Source of the DNA: CAWDNM01 sp964521195
Lineage (GTDB): Bacteria > Actinomycetota > Coriobacteriia > Anaerosomatales > JAAXUF01
DNA length: 39,654 nt
Direction of reading: 5' to 3'
Assembly (NCBI GenBank): GCA_964521195.1
Contig: CAZFRE010000011.1
Span: 1 to 39,654 of the forward strand
A program made the position numbers and the translations under genes. Shown piece after piece: positions 14,618 to 23,274 of this stretch. The notes beneath the pieces were generated by a model. That model saw nothing but the letters and a program-made list of their open reading frames with translations, was not told where the DNA came from and did no database searches. Position 1 is the first letter of the stretch; every line of letters begins with the position of its first letter.

Positions 14618-17266
14618 TTACGACTCGCGGGCGACTTCGATGATCTTGTACGCCTCGATGATGTCGTCTTCCTTGAGGTCCTGGAAGTTGTCGATGCCGA
14701 TACCGCACTCGAAGCCCTGGCGTACGGACTTCACGTCGTCCTTGAAGCGGCGCAGCGAATGCAGCGTGCCGTCGTGGATGATCGTGCCGTCGCGGACGAT
14801 GCGGATCTTGTCGTCGCGGGTGATCTCGCCCTCGACCACGTAGCAACCGGCGATGACGCCGAGCTTGGGAACGCGGAAGAGTTCGCGGACCTCGACGCGC
14901 GCCGTGTCCTCTTCGTGGAACTCCGGAGCGAGAAGGCCGATGCGGGCGGCGTTGATCTCCTCGATCGCCTGGTAGATGACGCGGTACAGGCGGATGTCGA
15001 CGCCTTCCTGCTCGGCGAGCGCCTTGGCCTTGGGCTGCGGGCGAACGTTGAAGCCGATGATGATGGCGTCGGAGGCGTCGGCGAGCTGTACGTCGCTCTC
15101 GCTCACGGCGCCGACGGCGGAGTGGATGACGTTGATACGGACCTCGGTCTGGTCCATCTTGTCGAGCGCGTCCTTGAGGGCCTCGATGGAGCCCTGAACG
15201 TCAGCTTTGACGACGAGGTTGAGGTCCTTGAGCTCGCCCTCGCTGATTCGAGCGAACAGGTCGTCGAGGGTGACGTGTGTCTTGCGGCCCTGCGACAGGG
15301 TGCGCAGCTTGAGCTGACGCTCCTCGGCGAGGTTGCGCGCATCGCGCTCGTCGGCGTAGACGCGGAACTCGTCACCGGCGCTCGGCACGCTCGCGAGGCC
15401 CTGGATCTCGACCGGATCGGCCGGACCGGCGGACTCGACCGCTTCGCCGAGCGGGTTGAGCAGCGCGCGGACGCGGCCGTACGCGGTGCCGGCGACGATG
15501 GCATCACCGACGCGTAGCGTGCCGCGCTGTACGAGGACGGTGGTGACCGGACCGCGGCCCTTGTCGAGCTTGGCCTCGATGACGACACCGCTGGCGATGG
15601 TGTCGGGGTTGGCCTTAAGCTCGAGGATGTCGGCCTGCAGCAGGATCATCTCGAGCAGGTCGTCGATAGCGATGCGCTTCTTCGCACTGACGTTCACGAA
15701 GATGTTGGTGCCGCCCCACTCCTCCGGCACGATCTCGTACTCGGTAAGCATCTGGCGGACCTGGTCGGGGTTCGCGCCGTCCTTGTCGATCTTGTTGACA
15801 GCGACGATGATCGGCACGTTCGCGGCCTTCGCGTGGTGGATGGCCTCGATGGTCTGCGGCATGACGCCGTCGTCGGCGGCGACCACGAGCACGACCACGT
15901 CGGTCGCGTTGGCGCCGCGGGCACGCATGGCCGTGAACGCCTCGTGACCCGGCGTGTCGATGAAGGTGATCTGGCGGCCGTTCTTGTTCACGACCGACGC
16001 ACCGATGTGCTGCGTGATGCCGCCGGCCTCTGTCGCGGCGACGCCGGTCTCGCGGATAGCGTCGAGCAGCGACGTCTTGCCGTGGTCGACGTGTCCCATG
16101 ACGGTGACGACCGGCGGACGGGGCTTGAGGTCCTCGGGCTCATCGTGGAAGACGAACGCCTGGTTGGCCTCCTCCTCCGGGGTGATGACCAGCACTTCTC
16201 GGCCAAGGTCCTCGCCGATGATCTCGATGATGTCGCGAGTCATGGGCTGGTTCACGGTGAGCGGCGAACCGAGCATGAACAGGCGCTTGATGACGTCGTT
16301 GGCGGGCACGCCGAGCGCCTCGGCGAAGTCGCCGACGGTCACGCCCTCGGCGACCGTGACGGCGTCGCCGCCGACCGGCAGGTCGGTCGTCGTGGCGGCA
16401 GCGTGGTGCGCGGCGGCCTCGACTTCCTCACCGGCCGGCTTCTTGTGCTTCTTCTTCTTGCGGCCACCCTCGGCGGCCGCGGCGGCGACTGCCGCGCGGG
16501 CCTCCTCGATGACCTTCGAGCGCTGGATCTCCTCGGCCTGCTGCGCCATCTGGCGGTAGCGGTCCTCTTCTTCCTTGTTGAGGGCCGCGGCTTCCTCGGC
16601 CTCGAGACGCGCGCGTTCGGCGGCGATGGCCGCCTCGAGCTCGGCGCGCGGGTCGTGCTTCGGCTTGACCGGCGGAGTCAGCGGCGCGACCGGTGCGGGC
16701 TCGGCGGCTTCAGCGGCCGCCTCGGGAGTTGCGAGCTCGGCGGCCGGCTCCTCGGCCCCGGCCTCGGCCTTGGCCTTGTCCTTGGCAGCCGGCTTCTTCG
16801 CGGGCTTCTCGGCCTCGACTGCGGGCGCTGTCTCGGCAACGATCGGCTCGGCGACCGGTGCTGCGGCGACCTCGCGTGCCACTGGGACGGCCGTTGTCGC
16901 TGGGCCGGCCTCGGCAGCGGCGCGCTGACGCGCTGCCTCGGCCCGAGCGGCCTGCTCCTCGTCGCGGCGACGGCGCTCTTCCTCGCTCGCGCGACGGCGC
17001 TCTTCCTCGGCGGCCTTGCGGGCGGCGAGCTCGGCCTCACGTTTGGCGGCCTCCTCGGCCTCCTTGCGCGCGACCTCCTCGGCCACGGCGGCCTGGCGCT
17101 CGGCGATCTCCGGGCCAAGCGACTTGCGGATCTTGTCCACGTACGCCTCGACCAGCGTCGACGCGTGGTTCTTGGCCGGGATCTTGAGCTCCTGGAGCTT
17201 GTCCAGCAGCTCCTTCGATGTCATGCCGAACTCTTTCGCGAGCTCGTGTACTCTCATTGCGGGCAT
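14618..17266 (-). CDS. infB: translation initiation factor IF-2
   Basis: An 882-residue IF-2, the GTPase that positions initiator tRNA and joins the subunits. An IF2N domain (about 1-50) is followed by a long Ala/Glu/Arg/Pro-rich, coiled-coil-like linker (about 55-290) and a second IF2N-like domain (about 300-360). The G domain begins with GHVDHGKT (391-398) and continues with DTPGHE and NKID. The C-terminal C1 and C2 domains, which bind fMet-tRNA, complete the protein. The start at 17266 (ATG) has AGGGACGG upstream, 4 nt after the ylxR stop; the ATG at 17257 is possible. The long linker explains the many open frames on the opposite strand. Confidence 0.97.
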   Translation of the reverse strand: MPAMRVHELAKEFGMTSKELLDKLQELKIPAKNHASTLVEAYVDKIRKSLGPEIAERQAAVAEEVARKEAEEAAKREAELAARKAAEEERRRASEEERRRRDEEQAARAEAARQRAAAEAGPATTAVPVAREVAAAPVAEPIVAETAPAVEAEKPAKKPAAKDKAKAEAGAEEPAAELATPEAAAEAAEPAPVAPLTPPVKPKHDPRAELEAAIAAERARLEAEEAAALNKEEEDRYRQMAQQAEEIQRSKVIEEARAAVAAAAAEGGRKKKKHKKPAGEEVEAAAHHAAATTTDLPVGGDAVTVAEGVTVGDFAEALGVPANDVIKRLFMLGSPLTVNQPMTRDIIEIIGEDLGREVLVITPEEEANQAFVFHDEPEDLKPRPPVVTVMGHVDHGKTSLLDAIRETGVAATEAGGITQHIGASVVNKNGRQITFIDTPGHEAFTAMRARGANATDVVVLVVAADDGVMPQTIEAIHHAKAANVPIIVAVNKIDKDGANPDQVRQMLTEYEIVPEEWGGTNIFVNVSAKKRIAIDDLLEMILLQADILELKANPDTIASGVVIEAKLDKGRGPVTTVLVQRGTLRVGDAIVAGTAYGRVRALLNPLGEAVESAGPADPVEIQGLASVPSAGDEFRVYADERDARNLAEERQLKLRTLSQGRKTHVTLDDLFARISEGELKDLNLVVKADVQGSIEALKDALDKMDQTEVRINVIHSAVGAVSESDVQLADASDAIIIGFNVRPQPKAKALAEQEGVDIRLYRVIYQAIEEINAARIGLLAPEFHEEDTARVEVRELFRVPKLGVIAGCYVVEGEITRDDKIRIVRDGTIIHDGTLHSLRRFKDDVKSVRQGFECGIGIDNFQDLKEDDIIEAYKIIEVARES

Positions 17267-17270
17267 TGCG

Positions 17271-17573
17271 TCACCGTCCCTGCTGCTCGTTCGGTAGCGT
17301 TTCGAGCAGCTTCTCGAAGTCTCTGCGCAACCGGTCGTAATCGTCGTCTCTCAAGTTGACCCTCAAAGCCGAGTCGAGCTTGCGCCGTTGGCGCGCCACG
17401 TCGAAACACCCGGCCTTTGCACACAGGTACGCCCCTCTGCCGTTCGCCTTACCTCGAGGGTCGACCTCCACGTGGCCCTCCGGAGTGCGGACGATGCGCA
17501 CGAACGAGCGCTTCTCATCCGCGTTCCGGCACGCGACACACGTGCGGTTCGGTACCTTGCGTGCCTTCATCAC
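17271..17573 (-). CDS. ylxR: YlxR/RnpM family RNA-binding protein
   Basis: A 100-residue DUF448 (YlxR) protein. The family signature is clear: RTCVACRNADEKRSFVRIVR near the N-terminus, then DPRGKANGRGAYLC. In Bacillus the homologue (RnpM) binds RNase P RNA. The gene sits between nusA and infB as in most Gram-positive-type genomes. Start is GTG at 17573 overlapping the nusA stop (GTGA), or the ATG directly after it; GGAGG lies 10-13 nt upstream. Confidence 0.93.
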   Translation of the reverse strand: MMKARKVPNRTCVACRNADEKRSFVRIVRTPEGHVEVDPRGKANGRGAYLCAKAGCFDVARQRRKLDSALRVNLRDDDYDRLRRDFEKLLETLPNEQQGR

Positions 17574-18721
17574 TCGGCGGCTGCCTCCTTGTCGTGAAGA
17601 CCACAGTAGAAGCTTCCGGGGCGCGCCTGGTTGCGGCAGCGCACGCCGGTGGATGTCACGGCGACGCAGCGACCGTCGAACTCCTCGGTCGCGGCCTTGT
17701 GAGAGGTCTGCGGAAGCACGATGCCGGCCGCCGCGGCCATCGACGCGCTCTTGATGTCGATGCGCCAGCCGGTGAGCTTGGCGGCGAGACGGGCGTTCTG
17801 CCCCTCCTTGCCGATGGCAAGCGACAGCTGGTCGTCGGGCACGACGACGGTAGCGGTGTGGGTGTCCTCGTCGATGAGCGCCCGGTCGACCTTGGCCGGC
17901 GAGAGCGCGTTGGAGACATACGCGCTCGGCTCCTCACTCCACGGCACGACGTCGATGCGTTCGCCGCGCAGCTCGCTCACGATCATGCGCACGCGGCTAC
18001 CCTTGGGGCCGACGCACGCGCCGACCGGGTCGAGGCCGCCCTCGCGGCTCGCCACCGCGACCTTGGAGCGCATACCCGGCTCACGAGCGACGCTCTTGAT
18101 CTCGACGATGCCGTCGTAGACTTCGGGCACTTCGATCTCGAACAGGCGGCGGATGAGGCCCGGATGCGTACGCGACACGACGATCGACGGCTCGTTGGAG
18201 GTCTTGCGCACGTCGATGATGTAGGCCTTGATGCGCTGGTTGTGGTCGTAGCGCTCGTTGCCCGGCTGCTCGCTGGGCGGCAGCAGCGCCTCGACGCCTT
18301 CGCGCAGCTTGATGAGGGTGTATCGGCTGTCGGACTGCTGAACGGTGCCGGTCACCGACTCGCCGATGCGGTCGGCGTACTCGTCGAAGATCCGCTCGCG
18401 CTCCGCGTCGCGGATGATCGAGCCGATGACGTTCTTGGCGTTCTGCGCCGCGATACGGCTGACGTCGGCAGGGGTGACGTCGCGCTCCTCGTAGGACTCA
18501 GCCAGGCCGGTCTCCTCGTCGATCTCACCGTGCGGGATGAGCTCGTAGACGTAGATGCGGCCGCTCTCGCGGTCGATGATGACCCGGGTGGGGTTCTCGA
18601 GATCGAGAATGCGCTGGTAGGTGGTCGAAAGCGACGCCTCCAGACGATCGAGCATCTCGTACTCGTCGATGTTCTTCTCACGTGCCAGTGCCTTGAGGGC
18701 ATCCATCAGTTCGGAGCTCAT
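17570..18721 (-). CDS. nusA: transcription termination/antitermination factor NusA with zinc-knuckle-like tail
   Basis: A 383-residue NusA. The N-terminal RNA polymerase-binding domain covers about 1-130 and the S1 domain about 133-200 (SVTGTVQQ...TLIKLREGVEALLP). Two KH domains follow, with VGACVGPKGSRVRMIVSEL and LAIGKEGQNARLAAKLTGW. It lacks the acidic repeats of E. coli NusA, as expected outside proteobacteria. Unusual is the last 35 residues: Cys352, Cys362, Cys373 and His376 in the pattern C-X9-C-X10-C-X2-H, within GVRCRNQARPGSFYCGLH, which looks like a small zinc-binding module. The ATG at 18721 follows the rimP stop directly, and the stop overlaps ylxR. Confidence 0.96.
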   Translation of the reverse strand: MSSELMDALKALAREKNIDEYEMLDRLEASLSTTYQRILDLENPTRVIIDRESGRIYVYELIPHGEIDEETGLAESYEERDVTPADVSRIAAQNAKNVIGSIIRDAERERIFDEYADRIGESVTGTVQQSDSRYTLIKLREGVEALLPPSEQPGNERYDHNQRIKAYIIDVRKTSNEPSIVVSRTHPGLIRRLFEIEVPEVYDGIVEIKSVAREPGMRSKVAVASREGGLDPVGACVGPKGSRVRMIVSELRGERIDVVPWSEEPSAYVSNALSPAKVDRALIDEDTHTATVVVPDDQLSLAIGKEGQNARLAAKLTGWRIDIKSASMAAAAGIVLPQTSHKAATEEFDGRCVAVTSTGVRCRNQARPGSFYCGLHDKEAAAE

Positions 18722-19207
18722 CTAGACTGCTCCCCTTTCCCTGCCGAAGTCGACGACGCCCTTGAGGCGCGCCTTCTGAACCGTCTCGTACGCAATCTTC
18801 ACGCGCTCGCCCTCGACCTCAAGGACGACATCGTCGCCCTCCATGCCGAGCAGAACGCCATGCCACGACCTGCGCTTCTCGCCGGTCGAGGTCTTGATGT
18901 GCACGTTCTCCCCTGCAAAGCGCTCGAAGTCCGCGCGCTTCACAAGCGGCCTGTCCACGCCCGGCGATGAGACCTCGAGCGTGTAGGGCCCACTGAAGGG
19001 CTCCTCGGCATCGAGAACGGCCGAGATCCAGGTGTTCGCCTCGGCGATCGCGTCGAGCGTGATGCCGTCCTCGCGGTCCAGCAGCACACGGACGATCGGA
19101 GTGCCTTTACCACCGGCGAGTTCAACCGCCACGAGTTCGTAGCCGTTGTCCGCCGCGGCTGGTTCGAGCAGCGCTGTGACGCGCCCGACGACGTCGATCT
19201 TGGTCAC
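18722..19207 (-). CDS. rimP: ribosome maturation factor RimP
   Basis: A 161-residue RimP, needed for 30S assembly. The family pattern is seen in NGYELVAVELAGG, VRVLLDREDGITLDAI and the TLEVSSPGVDRPLVK core followed by the Sm-like C-terminal domain. The GTG at 19207 is preferred: GGGAGGTGA ends about 8 nt upstream. The TTG at 19213 lies too close to that site. It is first in the rimP-nusA-ylxR-infB operon, behind a sigma-70-type promoter and a leader hairpin. Confidence 0.93.
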   Translation of the reverse strand: MTKIDVVGRVTALLEPAAADNGYELVAVELAGGKGTPIVRVLLDREDGITLDAIAEANTWISAVLDAEEPFSGPYTLEVSSPGVDRPLVKRADFERFAGENVHIKTSTGEKRRSWHGVLLGMEGDDVVLEVEGERVKIAYETVQKARLKGVVDFGRERGAV

Positions 19208-19230
19208 TCTCAATCACCTCCCTGTCCGCA

Positions 19231-19261
19231 GAACAAAAGAAGCGAGCGTAAGCCCACTTCT
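19231..19261 (-). promoter_or_regulatory. terminator-like attenuator hairpin in the rimP-nusA leader
   Basis: In the minus-strand leader of rimP, AGAAGTGGGC (19261-19252) pairs along its whole length with GCTCGCTTCT (19247-19238), with two wobble pairs and a TTAC loop, directly followed by TTTGTTC. This is an intrinsic-terminator shape placed between the promoter and the start codon. NusA, encoded downstream, acts at such hairpins, so autoregulation is a reasonable inference. Confidence 0.6.
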
Positions 19262-19292
19262 CGCAAGACGGCATGTTTCACGTGCGGAGCGG

Positions 19293-19320
19293 ATTGTAAC
19301 ACAGGCCCTGAGCATGACAA
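19293..19320 (-). promoter_or_regulatory. sigma-70-type promoter of the rimP-nusA-infB operon
   Basis: On the minus strand TTGTCA (19320-19315) and TACAAT (19298-19293) are separated by 16 nt, close to the TTGACA/TATAAT consensus. It starts just after the terminator of the upstream secreted-protein gene and 86 nt before the rimP start. Confidence 0.7.
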
Positions 19321-19358
19321 AGCCGCCCGCGGGGAGGAAATCGACCCCGGGGGCGGCT
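19321..19358 (-). terminator. terminator of the YCF48-type protein gene
   Basis: A 14-bp near-perfect GC stem (19345-19358 with 19321-19334, one mismatch) lies 16 nt after the stop of the secreted-protein gene, followed on the minus strand by TTTGTCAT. The U-tract is short. The hairpin abuts the -35 box of the rimP promoter. Confidence 0.7.
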
Positions 19359-19373
19359 CGTGTCAGACAGTCC

Positions 19374-21458
19374 CTAGTTGACTGTGAAGTACGTGGTCTT
19401 CACGCGATCGAGGTACCGGCCCTTGCCCCAGTACGAGGCGGTGACCTTCCACTTGCCGGCGGTCTTCGCGGTGTAGCTGCGCGTGAATACGGTCCGGTTC
19501 GAGCTCCATGCTCCACGGCTTGCGGTGAGCTTGGTGATCTTCTTCCAATGTCCGGACACCTTGCGGTAGTACGTGAACGTCACGACCGCGGATGTGTTCG
19601 CAGCCGGCGTGTAGACCTTGAACGTGGTGGTGAACTTCCTGTTCCTGCGAACCTTGGGCACGCTCGGCGTCGAAACCGACGGCTTGTAGTAGACCTTCAC
19701 TTCGGGTGAGGTCGCCGCCAGCCAGTGCGCGTCACCCTCGGAGTTGAGTCGGACGTATGAGGTACCCGTGATGCCGACCGCGGTTGCCGGCACGACCCCG
19801 GACGCACTGCTGCGCACTGCGGCCTTGGTCAACAGCGTCCCACCGTACGGACGCACGTCGACCGTGACCGTGGCGGCGTGCGCTGCGCTGCCCGCAGGGA
19901 CTCCGGTCGTCGTGCCCGTGACTGTGACGGATGTGGCCGGGTAGACCAGCGTGAAAGGCGTGCATCCGATCGAGATCGTCTGGGGCTGCGGTATCGCGTA
20001 CTCAACATGGATCGAAGCCCACGGACTCTCCGAGCGGTTCGAACGCGCCTGAACCTCGATGTGGTTGTCGCCGAGCGTCAGGTCAGAGACCGTGACCCCG
20101 GTCGCGGTCGTCTCGGCGATACTGCCGCCCGCGAGACGGTAGCGGTAGCCGGTGGCGTTCTGCACGGCCGGCCAGCTCACGAATACGTTGTCGTCATCGA
20201 CGACCGCTGCGGCGCCCGGAACGGGCGCATCCAGCAGGAGCTCGTGGTTGGTGACGGTCGCCGCGACCCAAGGGCTCGACAGCCCCTCCGAGGTGATGGC
20301 GCGGACCCGGACCGTCGTGTCACCGAAGGGTGGCGACGGCATCGAGATCTCCGTGCCGGTCGTGGTGCCCTCTGTGGAGCCGTAGCGGTACTCGTAGTAG
20401 GCGGCATCCGGCGAGGGGGTCCAGGTGACCTCGACCGCCGTAGCGTCGGTTGCCTCGACACTGTGAGGTCCGGGCGCGACAGGCGCGGTGTACTTGAACA
20501 GAACCCCCGAGTCACCCGAGGCATAGGCGGTGTACTCGGACGGGAACGACATGTCGCGGATGGTGACCGGGCCGAGGGAGGCGACTTCCTGCCAGGTCAC
20601 CCCTGAGTCCCGCGTGTGCAGTACCTTGTCCCAGCCGGCGGTCCACAGCTCTCCGCCGCCGCGCGATTCGATCGAGTACAGCGATGGCGACACGCTTTGG
20701 GTGGTGTCCCACGAGACGCCGCCGTTGCGTGTCGTGAGGATCTCGCCCCACGTCGTGACTGCGAACGCGGTCATCGAGTCGACCGCCGCCACGCTGTCCA
20801 TGTAGTGGACGGTGCCTGCCGGGGAAACCGGGATCCACGTGACGCCACCATCGGTGGTTCGGAACAGGGCGCCGTTGACGGCGCCGGTGCCCACTGCCCA
20901 GCCGTTCAAGGCATCAACGAAGCTGACGTCCTTGATCGACTCACCGGTGCCCGTAAGCGCCGCAGGCCAGTTGGTGCCTGCGTTGGTGGTTCGCAGGATC
21001 AGGCCTCCGGCACCCGGCATAGGGATCCACGCCCGCTGGGTGTCGAAGACTTCGGGCCCGCCCTGGGACCCGGTATAGCCCGAGGTCTGCGTCTGCCACA
21101 CGGTTCCGCCATCGTCGGTGAAGCGGATCGTGCCGTCGTCACCGGTGACCCAGCCGGTGTACGCGTCGGCGAAGCGAACGCCTTTGAGGTTGGAGGTGGT
21201 GCCGACCGGGACGGTCGTCCAAGTGGAGCCGCCGTCGTCGGTGTGGTACACGAGCCCCCTCTGGGTCGCGATCCAGCCGGCGTTGTCGCTCGTGAAGCAG
21301 ACACCGGTGATGGTCTGGGTCGCGGGCGTGGTGACCGGACTCCAGCCGTACGTGACTCCGAAAGCCGATCCCACCGCGCCCGCGAGCATCGCGAGCGCAC
21401 AGGCCGCAACCATCGCGATCCGGTGCAGGTGGCGCCGAACAGGTGCGTGGCGTTGCAT
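19374..21458 (-). CDS. secreted YCF48-type beta-propeller protein with fibronectin III domains
   Basis: A 694-residue exported protein. A signal peptide occupies about 1-34 (basic start, then an Ala/Leu/Val core and AFG). Residues about 40-325 hold repeats with the FTDDGG..W and RTTDGG.TW signature of YCF48/BNR-type beta-propellers, plus GW(V/I)/GWAVG strands. Two fibronectin III-like domains follow (about 330-402 and 410-485), then an Ig-like segment. The C-terminal beta domain is Lys/Tyr/Trp-rich and ends in YFTVN, a type common at the end of actinobacterial cell-surface proteins. No membrane anchor or sortase signal is seen. The ATG has GAGGAGGGATC upstream. It sits between proS and rimP, an unusual place, behind proS by 30 nt and closed by its own terminator. 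Function unknown, perhaps surface adhesion or assembly. Confidence 0.85.
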   Translation of the reverse strand: MQRHAPVRRHLHRIAMVAACALAMLAGAVGSAFGVTYGWSPVTTPATQTITGVCFTSDNAGWIATQRGLVYHTDDGGSTWTTVPVGTTSNLKGVRFADAYTGWVTGDDGTIRFTDDGGTVWQTQTSGYTGSQGGPEVFDTQRAWIPMPGAGGLILRTTNAGTNWPAALTGTGESIKDVSFVDALNGWAVGTGAVNGALFRTTDGGVTWIPVSPAGTVHYMDSVAAVDSMTAFAVTTWGEILTTRNGGVSWDTTQSVSPSLYSIESRGGGELWTAGWDKVLHTRDSGVTWQEVASLGPVTIRDMSFPSEYTAYASGDSGVLFKYTAPVAPGPHSVEATDATAVEVTWTPSPDAAYYEYRYGSTEGTTTGTEISMPSPPFGDTTVRVRAITSEGLSSPWVAATVTNHELLLDAPVPGAAAVVDDDNVFVSWPAVQNATGYRYRLAGGSIAETTATGVTVSDLTLGDNHIEVQARSNRSESPWASIHVEYAIPQPQTISIGCTPFTLVYPATSVTVTGTTTGVPAGSAAHAATVTVDVRPYGGTLLTKAAVRSSASGVVPATAVGITGTSYVRLNSEGDAHWLAATSPEVKVYYKPSVSTPSVPKVRRNRKFTTTFKVYTPAANTSAVVTFTYYRKVSGHWKKITKLTASRGAWSSNRTVFTRSYTAKTAGKWKVTASYWGKGRYLDRVKTTYFTVN

Positions 21459-21488
21459 GATCCCTCCTCGCTGTCGGAGTGGTGGCGC

Positions 21489-23216
21489 TTAGTGCTCGAA
21501 CCTCTTTCGTTCGACGGCGACGAGGTCTGCGACGCGCGCGACCGCTTCGTCGACCGGAACCATCGTGCGCTCCCCCGTGGCGCGCACCTTGAGCTCGATG
21601 ACACCCTCTGCCAGACCCTTCTTACCCACAACCACTTGGAAAGGCCACCCAATGAGGTCTGCGTCGTTGAATTTCACGCCTGCGCGCTCGTCGCGGTCGT
21701 CGATGACGGTCTCGATACCTGCGGCCGCAAGTTCGTTGAAGATGCGCTCGGCGACGTCGGCAACGTCTCCTTCTGCCATGAGCGGCAACACGGCGACCTC
21801 AAGCGGTGCGACGCCCACAGGCCACACGATGCCGTTCTCGTCGTTGTACTGCTCGATGACCGCGGCCAGCGTGCGGCTGACGCCCACGCCGTAGCAGCCC
21901 ATGATGAACGGCTGCTCGTTGCCGTCTTCGTCGGTGAATGTCGCGTTCATCGACTCCGAGTACTTCGTGCCGAGCTGGAACACCTGGCTGACCTCGATGC
22001 CGCGTGCCATCTGGACGGTACCGCCGCACTCAGGGCAGCTGTCGCCAGCCTGCGCGAGCACGAGGTCGGCCCACCGGTCGACGGTGAAGTCGCGGCCCGG
22101 CTGCGCGTTGACGTAGTGGTAGTCGTTCTCGTTCGCGCCGATGCCCCAGGCGACGTCGCCTTCGAGGCTCCGATCCGCGATGACGAGGGTGCCCTGCTTC
22201 ACGTCGACCGGTCCGAGCGAGCCCTTGGGGATGTCGAACGCTGTGAAGTCGGCCTCCTCGAGCAGCTCGAAGCCGGGAATGAGGTTGGCGGCCTTGATGT
22301 CGTTGAGTTCGCGGTCGCCGGGAACGAGCAGGAACACGAGCTGTCCCTCCGGCGTCTTGCCCGCCATCGTCTTGACGGTATCGTGGTCAGAGATGCCGAG
22401 GAACGCCGATAGTTCCGCGATCGTGCGGATCTCGGGCGTGTGGATGCGCTCCATGGGCTTGGGCTCGGTGGTGCTCGGTGTGCGCGGCACGACCGTCTCG
22501 GCGGCCTCGACGTCGGCGGCCCAGCCGCAGCCGCAGTAGACGATCTCGGCCTCGCCGTTCTCGGCGAGTGCCATGAACTCGGTGGTGACCTTCCCGCCGA
22601 TCTGGCCGGAATCGGCCTCGACGGGGCGGTAGTCCAGTCCGCACCGCTCGCAGATGCGAGCGTAGGCGCGGCTCATCTCGTCGTAGTGCTCCTGCAGGGA
22701 CTCCTGCGTGGCGTGGAAGCTATAGGCGTCCTTCATGATGAACTCGCGGCCGCGGAGCAGGCCGAAGCGAGGGCGCACCTCGTCGCGGAACTTCACCTGC
22801 ACCTGGTAGAGCGAAAGCGGCAGCTCACGGTAGCTGCGCACATCGGCGCGTACGAGCGACGTGATGATCTCCTCGTGCGTGGGGCCGAGGCAGAACTCGC
22901 GGCCGTGGCGGTCTTTGAGGCGCGCGAGCTCGGGACCGTACACGTCCCAGCGGCCCGACTCGTGCCACAGCTCTGCGGGCTGGACGACCGGCATCATGAT
23001 CTCCTGCGAGCCGATCGCGTCCATCTCCTCGCGCACGATCTGCTCGATCTTGTGAAGCGAGCGCCGCCCGAGCGGCAGGAAGCTGTAGATGCCCGCCGCG
23101 TTCTTGCGGATGAATCCGGCGCGAAGCAGCAGCCGGTGGCTCGCCAACTCGGCTTCGGCCGGGTCTTCCTTGAGCGTGGGGGCGTACAGCGAACTCATGC
23201 GCAGGGCGAAGGTCAT
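21489..23216 (-). CDS. proS: proline-tRNA ligase
   Basis: A 575-residue prokaryotic-type prolyl-tRNA synthetase of full length with the INS editing insertion. Class II motifs are visible: motif 1 region around EIMMPVVQPAELWHESGR, motif 2 in FRDEVRPRFGLLRGREFIMKDAYSF, and motif 3 in GCYGVGVSRTLAAVIEQ. The YCGCGWAADVEAAE stretch begins the editing region, and the C-terminal anticodon-binding domain follows. The ATG at 23216 is preferred, with GGAAGAGG upstream and the standard SSLYAPTLKE start close by. The longer reading to 23558 is a shadow of the transporter gene. Confidence 0.96.
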   Translation of the reverse strand: MTFALRMSSLYAPTLKEDPAEAELASHRLLLRAGFIRKNAAGIYSFLPLGRRSLHKIEQIVREEMDAIGSQEIMMPVVQPAELWHESGRWDVYGPELARLKDRHGREFCLGPTHEEIITSLVRADVRSYRELPLSLYQVQVKFRDEVRPRFGLLRGREFIMKDAYSFHATQESLQEHYDEMSRAYARICERCGLDYRPVEADSGQIGGKVTTEFMALAENGEAEIVYCGCGWAADVEAAETVVPRTPSTTEPKPMERIHTPEIRTIAELSAFLGISDHDTVKTMAGKTPEGQLVFLLVPGDRELNDIKAANLIPGFELLEEADFTAFDIPKGSLGPVDVKQGTLVIADRSLEGDVAWGIGANENDYHYVNAQPGRDFTVDRWADLVLAQAGDSCPECGGTVQMARGIEVSQVFQLGTKYSESMNATFTDEDGNEQPFIMGCYGVGVSRTLAAVIEQYNDENGIVWPVGVAPLEVAVLPLMAEGDVADVAERIFNELAAAGIETVIDDRDERAGVKFNDADLIGWPFQVVVGKKGLAEGVIELKVRATGERTMVPVDEAVARVADLVAVERKRFEH

Positions 23217-23274
23217 CGGTGCCTCTTCCATGTGTGGGGAACGTGCACACGGAAGGATACCAAGACCGTCTGAG

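Noticed and set aside
13976..15517. Plus-strand open frame of 513 codons opposite rbfA and infB
   Set aside because: Shadow of conserved genes; no ribosome site or motif of its own.
15833..17359. Plus-strand open frame of 508 codons opposite infB
   Set aside because: Mirrors the repetitive Ala/Glu linker of IF-2; Gly/Leu/Arg-rich product with no recognisable domain.
20616..22412. Plus-strand open frame of 598 codons opposite the secreted protein and proS
   Set aside because: Antisense of proS motifs and the YCF48 repeats; composition typical of a shadow frame.
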